A stretch of DNA of 32,639 bases from Pelomonas sp966111775 (GTDB lineage Bacteria; Pseudomonadota; Gammaproteobacteria; Burkholderiales; Burkholderiaceae_C). The stretch is taken from positions 1 through 32,639 of the forward strand of contig CBHWBD010000038.1 in NCBI GenBank assembly GCA_966111775.1, read 5' to 3'. The notes below the pieces were generated by a model that saw only the letters and a list, made by a program, of their open reading frames with translations, was not told the DNA's origin and ran no database searches. Positions 24,936-30,560 of this stretch are shown here, in pieces. The translations under genes were made by a program, and so were the position numbers. Every line of letters starts with the position of its first letter. Position 1 is the first letter of the stretch.

Positions 24936-24963
24936 GGGCTTCCTTGCGCTGGATGCCCGAACT

Positions 24964-25157
24964 CTAGGCCGGCTGGCGCAGGATCTTGTCCATGGCCTTG
25001 CCCTTGGCGAGTTCGTCGATGAGCTTGTCCAGCTGGCGCAGCTTCTGCATCAGCGGGTCCTCGATGGCCTCCATGCGGACGCCGCAGACCACGCCCTGCG
25101 GACATAGAGCGGGTAGACCTTGGCGACAGGCATGCCGAAGATGCGGTGACTGGCCAT
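24964..25157 (-). pseudogene. DUF2200 gene with internal deletion and frameshift
   Basis: The 5' part reads MASHRIFGMPVAKVYPLYV from ATG 25157, preceded by a good GAGG site, and matches the start of DUF2200 proteins. After about codon 19 the frame loses similarity, but a different frame on the same strand then reads VVCGVRMEAIEDPLMQ, continues KLRQLDKLIDELAKG, and ends at TAG 24964-24966, which matches the DUF2200 C-terminus. The two parts are out of frame by 2 and about 55 central codons are missing (194 bases against about 350 expected). The junction is near 25099. It lies 11 bases after the AsnC regulator stop, on the same strand. Confidence 0.75.
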
Positions 25158-25168
25158 GGTCGTGCCTC

Positions 25169-25612
25169 CTAGAAGCGCTGCACGCCGCGGCGCGGAATCT
25201 GCGAGGACATCACGATGGACGAGCGCGTCTCGCCGTACTGGTTGATGCCGGCCAGGAACTGCTCCAGGTCCTGCATGTCCTTGGCCACGACGGTGAAGAG
25301 GCAGGAGTCGGCGCCGGTCACATGCAGGCATTCCAGCACCTGCGGCTTGGCGCGCAGCACCTCGATGAACTTCTGCTTGTAGGGGTGCTGGGTGGTGATG
25401 GCGACGACGGCCTTGATGACATAGCCCAGGGCCTCGGGCGCGATGTCGGCGTGGTAGCCGCGGATGAGGCCGGCGGCCTCCATCTTCCTGATGCGCTCGG
25501 CGGTCGCGGGCAGGGACAGCTCGGCGATCTCGGCCAGCGTCTTCAGCGAGGCACGGGCATCTTGCTGGAGGGCGGAGAGGAGGCGCCAGGATTTGTCATC
25601 GACGATGCTCAT
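25169..25612 (-). CDS. Lrp/AsnC-family transcriptional regulator
   Basis: A 147-residue regulator. The N-terminal winged helix-turn-helix covers about 4-60 (WRLLSALQQDARASLKTLAEIAELSLPATAERIRKMEAAGLI). The C-terminal RAM/ligand domain covers about 66-140 (VVAITTQHPYKQKFIEVL, then VLECLHVTGADSCLFTVVAKDMQDLEQFL). Such proteins sense amino acids and form octamers. It is divergent from a LysE-type exporter gene, the classic arrangement for control of amino-acid export. A likely operator lies in the AT-rich gap between them. Confidence 0.92.
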   Translation of the reverse strand: MSIVDDKSWRLLSALQQDARASLKTLAEIAELSLPATAERIRKMEAAGLIRGYHADIAPEALGYVIKAVVAITTQHPYKQKFIEVLRAKPQVLECLHVTGADSCLFTVVAKDMQDLEQFLAGINQYGETRSSIVMSSQIPRRGVQRF

Positions 25613-25703
25613 GGCCGATGGCTCCTGAATATTTAAGGCGATATGAAGAGTTTGCCTGATTAAATCTATTCATCGCCGGTGCCGGCCTGCCTAGACTTTT
25701 GGC
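25613..25703. promoter_or_regulatory. AT-rich divergent control region (asnC-like / lysE-like)
   Basis: This 91-base gap is much richer in A/T than anything nearby. It includes AATATT (25628-25633), the palindrome GATT-A-AATC (25658-25666) and an inverted pair ATGAA (25643-25647)/TTCAT (25669-25673). Lrp/AsnC proteins favour AT-rich dyads, so this is probably the operator and promoter region for both genes. I cannot fix exact -10 and -35 boxes. Confidence 0.45.
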
Positions 25704-26321
25704 ATGGAAACTTCAACGCTCGCCGTCCTCTTCAAGTCGGCCCTGATCGGCCTGTCGATCGCCGCGCCCGTCGGGCCCATCGGCCTGCTGTGCATCCAGC
25801 GCACGCTGGATCATGGCCCGCGGGTCGGCCTGGCGACGGGCCTGGGCGCGGCGGCGGCGGATGCGCTGTATGGCGCCATCGGTGCCTTCGGCGTGACGGC
25901 CGTCATCGCGCTGCTGACCGAGGCGCGCACCTTCCTCGCCGTCGGCGGTGCGCTCTTCCTGCTGTGGCTGGCCTGGGGCGCCTGGCATCAGGGCGAGGCC
26001 AAGCAGGCCGCGGCGGTGCAGGGCGGCATCCGGGGCTGGCATGCCTTCGGTGGCACCTTCCTGCTGACGATGTCCAACCCCGCCACCATCCTGTCCTTCA
26101 TTGCAGTGTTTTCATCGCTGGCCGCGGGCATGGCGACGCTGTCGCCGGCCTGGATGATTGCCGGCGTCTTCGTCGGCTCGGCGGCCTGGTGGCTGGTGCT
26201 GGTAGGCCTGGTGGGGCGCATGCGCGAGCGCCTGCAGCCCCGGCATCTGCGCTGGATACGCCGCGGCTCGGCGCTGCTGCTGGCCGGCTTTGCGGCCTAC
26301 CAGCTCGCGACGCTGGCCTAG
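25704..26321 (+). CDS. LysE-family amino-acid exporter
   Basis: A 205-residue inner-membrane protein of the LysE/RhtB superfamily. It shows the signature AAPVGPIGLLCIQRTLDHGPRVGLATGLGAAAADALYGAIGAFG at about 20-63 (in pieces: APVGP, then GLGAAAADALYG). It has the conserved GGTFLLTMSNPATILSF around 113-129 and about six hydrophobic helices. It would export an amino acid or related compound, under control of the divergent AsnC-type regulator. Its 3' end overlaps the convergent glycosyltransferase gene by 4 bases. Confidence 0.92.
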   Translation: METSTLAVLFKSALIGLSIAAPVGPIGLLCIQRTLDHGPRVGLATGLGAAAADALYGAIGAFGVTAVIALLTEARTFLAVGGALFLLWLAWGAWHQGEAKQAAAVQGGIRGWHAFGGTFLLTMSNPATILSFIAVFSSLAAGMATLSPAWMIAGVFVGSAAWWLVLVGLVGRMRERLQPRHLRWIRRGSALLLAGFAAYQLATLA

Positions 26322-27109
26322 AACCACTCCACCGGCAGGGCCAGGCCCACGCCCTTGAGCAGACCGGCCCGCGCGGCCTTCAGCTCGGGCGTCGGCGCCG
26401 GCCAGCGGCGGTAGACGTGCAGGAAGTCCAGCACGACGGTGGTGTTGTTGGAGGCCTCCTGCTGGCCGCGGCGGGCGCCGGGGTTCACATAGTCCTTGTG
26501 CATGACCGCGCCACCGCCGGCGATGTGGCGGGGCTGGGCGCGCGAGCAGACGCCGAGCAGCCAGTCCCAGTCTTCCTGCGAAGCCAGATGGGCGTCGAAC
26601 GTGAGGCCCTGCAGCAGGCTGCGGCGGTAGGCCAGGCAGTGCAGGGGAATGAAGTTCTTGACCCACAGCGTGTTGACGTCGGCGCCGTGCAGCGGCGTGG
26701 TCTGGCGGCCCAGTTCGGGGATGCCCGGCTGCTGGCGGTCCTCGGTCACGACGGTGATGTCGGTGAACAGCAGCTGTGCATCCGGGCGTTCGCAATGCGG
26801 CTTCAAGGCGGCCAGGTGATGCGGCTCGAAGGTGTCGTCGTCGTCCAGGAAGATGACCCATTCGCCGCGCGCCATGGCCAGGCCCTGGTTGCGGCTCTCG
26901 GCCGGGCCATTCGGGCCGGTGCGCTTGAGGAAGCTGTCGGTGGGCCTAAGGTCGCGGGCGACGACGGCGGCCGTCTCGGCGTCCAGCGCATCGGCCACCA
27001 GCAGGATCTCGAAGTCCGCGCAGGTCTGGGCGCGCAGCGAGTGGATAGCCCGCGCCAGCGTGGCCGGCCGGTTGTGCGTGGCCATCACGATCGAGAAGAA
27101 GGGCTGCAT
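26318..27109 (-). CDS. GT2-family glycosyltransferase
   Basis: A 263-residue cytosolic GT-A glycosyltransferase. FFSIVMATHNRPATLARAIHSL opens the nucleotide-sugar-binding domain. GPAESRNQGLAMARGEWVIFLDDDDTFEPHH at about 68-98 contains the metal-binding DDDD. The later segment LASQEDWDWLLGV at about 175 likely supplies the catalytic acid. It is third in a minus-strand group after a GT32 enzyme and a methyltransferase, which together look like a second surface-glycan module. Confidence 0.9.
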   Translation of the reverse strand: MQPFFSIVMATHNRPATLARAIHSLRAQTCADFEILLVADALDAETAAVVARDLRPTDSFLKRTGPNGPAESRNQGLAMARGEWVIFLDDDDTFEPHHLAALKPHCERPDAQLLFTDITVVTEDRQQPGIPELGRQTTPLHGADVNTLWVKNFIPLHCLAYRRSLLQGLTFDAHLASQEDWDWLLGVCSRAQPRHIAGGGAVMHKDYVNPGARRGQQEASNNTTVVLDFLHVYRRWPAPTPELKAARAGLLKGVGLALPVEWF

Positions 27110-27122
27110 CGCGAGCGCGGAC

Positions 27123-27806
27123 TCAGGCCTTGCGGCGGGCGATGGCCAGCAGCGAGATGTTGTTGAAGAACCAGATGCCCTGCAGGTCCAGCGTCGTGTA
27201 TTTGTGGATGACGTTGGCCAGGGTGTAGGGCGTGTACCAGCAGTTGTGATCGGGGTGCACGACCTCGACGAAGGTCTCGCCCTCGGTCTGGTAGTCGAAG
27301 TGGCGGCTGAAGCAGCTGTAGGCGTCGGGCACGGTGATGACGTATTCCTTGGCGCCGACGCGGTCGAGCTGCTCCAGGAAGCCCTTCACGTCGGGCACAT
27401 GCTCCAGCACCTCGGGCACCAGCACCAGGTCGTAGGCGTCCTTGACGTCGTCCCAGGACGAGAACAGCCGGCCTTTCAGGTGCGGCAGCATGTGGGGGAA
27501 GGCCTCGTCGTGGATGTCGAAGCCATCGAGCTGGCAGACCTGGTCCAGCTGCAAGTGCAGGGAGCGGTTCAGGTCGGTGATGGGCCAGTCGACGCAGCCC
27601 ACGTGCAGCACGCGCTTGCCGCGGCACATCTCCTGCAGCACCTGCACGCGCGGGTGGCCCATCAGGTTGCGGCTGACCGGGATGCGGTGCACGAAGTAGG
27701 GCGCGTGGGCGCGCTCCAGGGCCGACACCGGCGGCAGGCCTTCGGGCTGGCACAAGGCCGGCTTGGGACCGCGCTCGGTTTCGGGGGACGTCGTCGTCTG
27801 GCTCAT
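27123..27806 (-). CDS. Class I SAM-dependent methyltransferase
   Basis: A 227-residue methyltransferase. The SAM motif is RVLHVGCVDWPITDL at about 65-79, followed by DGFDIHDEAFPHML. The motif II region is YDLVLVPEVLEHVPDVKGFLEQL near 125-147, and the C-terminal part carries VVHPDHNCWYTPYTLANVI. It may methylate a glycan or act on the non-reducing end. The start is ATG 27806, overlapping the GT32 stop (ATGA); the longer upstream reading is not supported. The next gene begins 13 bases after its stop. Confidence 0.86.
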   Translation of the reverse strand: MSQTTTSPETERGPKPALCQPEGLPPVSALERAHAPYFVHRIPVSRNLMGHPRVQVLQEMCRGKRVLHVGCVDWPITDLNRSLHLQLDQVCQLDGFDIHDEAFPHMLPHLKGRLFSSWDDVKDAYDLVLVPEVLEHVPDVKGFLEQLDRVGAKEYVITVPDAYSCFSRHFDYQTEGETFVEVVHPDHNCWYTPYTLANVIHKYTTLDLQGIWFFNNISLLAIARRKA

Positions 27807-28444
27807 GCCACGCTCCGTGTGTGCAGCTCGTCGTAGTTCCGGCGCGTGCTGCCCCATTCCTGGTCGGCGAACACGGGCCCCTTGCCGCTGTAGCGGATGC
27901 CGGAGTAGTGCTGGGGAATGAAGAAATGGCTGGGCCAGACCGTCAGGTTGATGTAGTTGTACTTGCGGTGGGCCTCGGTCAGGTAGAGCGGGCCGACGCT
28001 CTGCCAGGCCATGCGGTCGATGACGGTGGGCTTCTCCTTCAGGTCCAGGATGAGCTGGCGGAAGAAGGGGTTCTGGGCCTCGGAGGCGACATAGCCGGCG
28101 GCGATCAGGCCGGGGCGGATGATCTCGTTCTCCCAGCAGGCGCAGGCCTCGCAGTCGAACAACCAGGGCTCGAGAGGGCGGCGGCAGATGCTGTCGGCGT
28201 CGACGACGAAGCCGCCTTCGCGGAACAGGATCTCCCAGCGCATGATGTCGGCCACGCCGTTGAGCTCGCGGCCCGACATGGCGCGGATGTGGTCGGCGTT
28301 GTACCAGCCATAGGACATCAGTTCGGCATTGCCCCAGATCTTGAGCTCCCAGTCGGGGTTGTGGACCCGCCAGGTGTTGATGCAGTTGTCCGGTCGCTTG
28401 GATTCATCACCGACCCAGATGATGTGCAGGGTCTTAGGGATCAT
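27803..28444 (-). CDS. GT32-family glycosyltransferase
   Basis: A 213-residue glycosyltransferase with the DXD sugar-binding signature of capsular polysaccharide synthesis enzymes. It opens with IPKTLHIIWVGDESKRPDNC. At about 60-85 it carries GVADIMRWEILFREGGFVVDADSICRRP, including the DAD metal motif. The C-terminal part has a GP-x-YLTEAH segment typical of the family. It heads the minus-strand module with a methyltransferase and a GT2, and is divergent from the SGNH-like gene. Confidence 0.88.
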   Translation of the reverse strand: MIPKTLHIIWVGDESKRPDNCINTWRVHNPDWELKIWGNAELMSYGWYNADHIRAMSGRELNGVADIMRWEILFREGGFVVDADSICRRPLEPWLFDCEACACWENEIIRPGLIAAGYVASEAQNPFFRQLILDLKEKPTVIDRMAWQSVGPLYLTEAHRKYNYINLTVWPSHFFIPQHYSGIRYSGKGPVFADQEWGSTRRNYDELHTRSVA

Positions 28445-28577
28445 GGTGCTCTCCTGAGCCTATCCGACGCAGTATCCGGCCGCGGCCCGGCGTCGCTAGC
28501 CCGGAACTGAGGCCCATTGTTTGCCCTTTTGCCCTCTGGGTGGGTGATGGGCCTCGCCTATGCTCAGGCCCAGCATC
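28445..28577. promoter_or_regulatory. Divergent promoter gap with a 9-bp inverted repeat
   Basis: The gap between the GT32 and SGNH-like genes contains GAGGCCCAT (28509-28517) and its exact inverse ATGGGCCTC (28547-28555), separated by 29 bases that include the T-rich TTGTTTGCCCTTTTG. The spacing, about three helical turns, would suit a regulator binding two half-sites between two divergent promoters. Alternatively it could fold as a long hairpin. No clear -10 or -35 boxes are seen. Confidence 0.35.
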
Positions 28578-29390
28578 ATGACCGCCAGGCTTTTCGTCGC
28601 CATCGGCAGCTCGCATCTCTTCGGGCTGATCGACCGTTACATCGCGCCCGTGTCGTCGGCCAAGTACCGCTCGGTCTGGTCGACGGGCGTGCCCTTCCGC
28701 GAGCCCATCGAGCTGGACGCGCCGGCCGGCTGGCGCGGCGAGCATGTGCTCTACAACACGCCGGTGGCCGGGCCGCCGCCGATGCTGAAGGCCGATGTGC
28801 TCTACATCCCCGAGGTGCTGACCGGCGTGCTGGCCCACATCCCCCCCGAGACCGACGTCATCTTCTCGCTGCTGCGCGGCCAGGAGTTCGCCATCGCGGC
28901 CCTCGTGGACGATCCCTCGCATGCCGACTTCCTCGGCGACGACGGCCGGATGGAGCCAGGCCGGCGTTGGATGTCGCGCGCCGACGCCCTGGCCTGGGTG
29001 CGCCAGATCGCCGAGCCGCTGTGGACGACGCATCTGGCCCTGCGCCAGCAGTTCCCGCGCGCCCGCATCGTGCATGTGCCGGCGCCGCCCCCGGTGGAGT
29101 CGCACGCGCACATCGAGGCCAATCCCGAAGCCTTCGGGGCGCTGTTCGCCGTCCACGGCATCAAGCCGTTCGCGATGCGCCAGCGCATCTACCAGCTGAT
29201 GTACGCCGACCTCAACCAGCGCCTGGCCCAGGTGGGTATCACCAGCCTGGCGCCGCCGGCCAGCGCGCTGACCGAGAACGGTGGCCTCAAGGCCGAGTTC
29301 GCGCGCGGCTGCCTGCATGGCAACGAGCTCTATGCCGAATTGCTGGCGCAACAGATCAGGGAGGTGCTGAGCCATGTCCCATCCGTATGA
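28578..29390 (+). CDS. SGNH-hydrolase-like protein, degenerate motif
   Basis: A 270-residue protein without a signal peptide. Near the start it has VAIGSSHLFGLIDRY, resembling the nucleophile block of SGNH/GDSL esterases (Ser in GSSH). Near the end it has EFARGCLHGNELYAELLAQQI, resembling the D-x-x-H block but with Cys where Asp is usual. The middle shows ETDVIFSLLRGQEFAIAAL and ARIVHVPAPPP. It may be a glycan O-acyl esterase or transferase, or a catalytically altered relative. The start could be ATG 28560 or 28578; the latter places the hydrophobic first strand at the N-terminus. It overlaps the GSCFA gene by 17 bases, implying they act together. Confidence 0.6.
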   Translation: MTARLFVAIGSSHLFGLIDRYIAPVSSAKYRSVWSTGVPFREPIELDAPAGWRGEHVLYNTPVAGPPPMLKADVLYIPEVLTGVLAHIPPETDVIFSLLRGQEFAIAALVDDPSHADFLGDDGRMEPGRRWMSRADALAWVRQIAEPLWTTHLALRQQFPRARIVHVPAPPPVESHAHIEANPEAFGALFAVHGIKPFAMRQRIYQLMYADLNQRLAQVGITSLAPPASALTENGGLKAEFARGCLHGNELYAELLAQQIREVLSHVPSV

Positions 29391-30420
29391 GGAAATGCCT
29401 CCTCAGGCCTTCTGGCGCAAGAGCGTCAGTGCCCAGGCCTGGGCCCAGCTCGACTTCAAGCCTCTATCCAAGTTCAAGCTGACTCCGTCGCTGAAGATCG
29501 CGACGGCCGGCTCCTGCTTCGCCCAGCACATGGCCAAGCGGCTGGAGAGCTTCGGCCTCAGCCACTGGGTGGTGGAGCAGGCGCCCGCCGGCCTCACGCC
29601 CGAGCGGGCGCGCGAGCTGCAGTACGGCGTGTTCTCGGCCCGCTATGCCAATGTCTACACGGTGCGCCAGTTGCGCCAGCTGGTCGAGTTCGCCTTCGGC
29701 CTGCGCCCGGGCGAGAGCCCGGTGCTGACCGAGAAGGACCGGTTCTTCGACGGCCTGCGCCCGCGCATCCAGGCGGGTGGTTACGACAGCCTGGCCGACC
29801 TGCGCGCCGACCGCGCCTGGCATCTGGCCCAGGTCAGGCGGTTGTTCACCGAATGCGACGTCTTTGTCTTCACGCTGGGCCTGACCGAGGCCTGGGTGGA
29901 GCAGGGCAGCGGCGTCGTCTTCCCGGTCTGCCCGGGCACGGCGGCGGGCGAGTTCGACGCCGGGCGCCATGGTTTCGTCAACTTCGACTACCCGGAGATC
30001 CTGGCCGACCTGGAATGGGTGCGCCAGTTTGTTGCCGGCGTGAACCCCGGCATGCGCTGGATCGTGACGGTCTCGCCGGTGCCGCTGGTGGCCACGGCGA
30101 CGGCGCATCCCGTCATCGTCGCGTCCAGCTATTCCAAGGCCGTGCTGCGCGCGGTGGCGGGCCGTTTCGCCGACTCGCACGAGGGCGTCGAATACTTCCC
30201 GTCCTTCGAGATCATCTCGTCGGCCCAGAGCTTCGGCCAATACCTCGAAGGCGATCTGCGCGAGGTCTCGCCGCGCGGCGTCGACCATGTGATGCGCCAG
30301 TTCTCGGCGGCCTTCGTCGAGGGGGGCGAGCGGGTCGCCGTGGCCGCGTCCAGCATCGCCGCCCAGGCCGCCGCAGCCGCCCAGGTCGAGTGCGAAGAGC
30401 TGCTGAACGACAGGCCCTGA
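29374..30420 (+). CDS. GSCFA-domain protein
   Basis: A 348-residue member of the GSCFA family (an SGNH-related domain named after its motif). The motif ATAGSCFAQHMAKRL is at about 44-58. Further family features are FTLGLTEAWVEQGSGVVFPVCPGT at about 165-190, IVTVSPVPLVATATAHPVIVASSYSKAVLRAVAG at about 230-262, and VEYFPSFEIISS near 272. These proteins accompany surface-polysaccharide genes and are presumed to modify glycans; the reaction is unproven. The start ATG follows a strong GGGAGGTG site (29359-29366) inside the end of the previous gene. Confidence 0.88.
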   Translation: MSHPYEEMPPQAFWRKSVSAQAWAQLDFKPLSKFKLTPSLKIATAGSCFAQHMAKRLESFGLSHWVVEQAPAGLTPERARELQYGVFSARYANVYTVRQLRQLVEFAFGLRPGESPVLTEKDRFFDGLRPRIQAGGYDSLADLRADRAWHLAQVRRLFTECDVFVFTLGLTEAWVEQGSGVVFPVCPGTAAGEFDAGRHGFVNFDYPEILADLEWVRQFVAGVNPGMRWIVTVSPVPLVATATAHPVIVASSYSKAVLRAVAGRFADSHEGVEYFPSFEIISSAQSFGQYLEGDLREVSPRGVDHVMRQFSAAFVEGGERVAVAASSIAAQAAAAAQVECEELLNDRP

Positions 30421-30443
30421 GCGCCTGAACTCGGCATGGATCG

Positions 30444-30463
30444 GACGGCCCTTCGGGGCCGTC
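30444..30463 (+). terminator. Hairpin with UUCG loop after the GSCFA gene
   Basis: GACGGCCC-TTCG-GGGCCGTC is a perfect 8-bp stem closed by C(UUCG)G, an exceptionally stable tetraloop, 24 bases after the GSCFA stop. It is followed by TGCCTTTG, a short T-run. This is likely the plus-strand transcription terminator. Confidence 0.75.
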
Positions 30464-30483
30464 TGCCTTTGCGCCTCCACATG

Positions 30484-30517
30484 AAAACAGGCCCCGAGGA
30501 TCACTCCCCGGGGCCTG
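30484..30517 (-). terminator. Rho-independent terminator of the repeat-protein gene
   Basis: Read on the minus strand, CAGGCCCCG (30517-30509) pairs with CGGGGCCTG (30496-30488) around a 12-base loop, and TTTT follows directly (30487-30484). It lies 44 bases beyond the stop of the large repeat-protein gene. It is well formed and oriented for that gene. Confidence 0.82.
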
Positions 30518-30560
30518 CGTGGGCCGGCAGCGCGCTACCGGCGTCAGGAGATCGGCTCCC

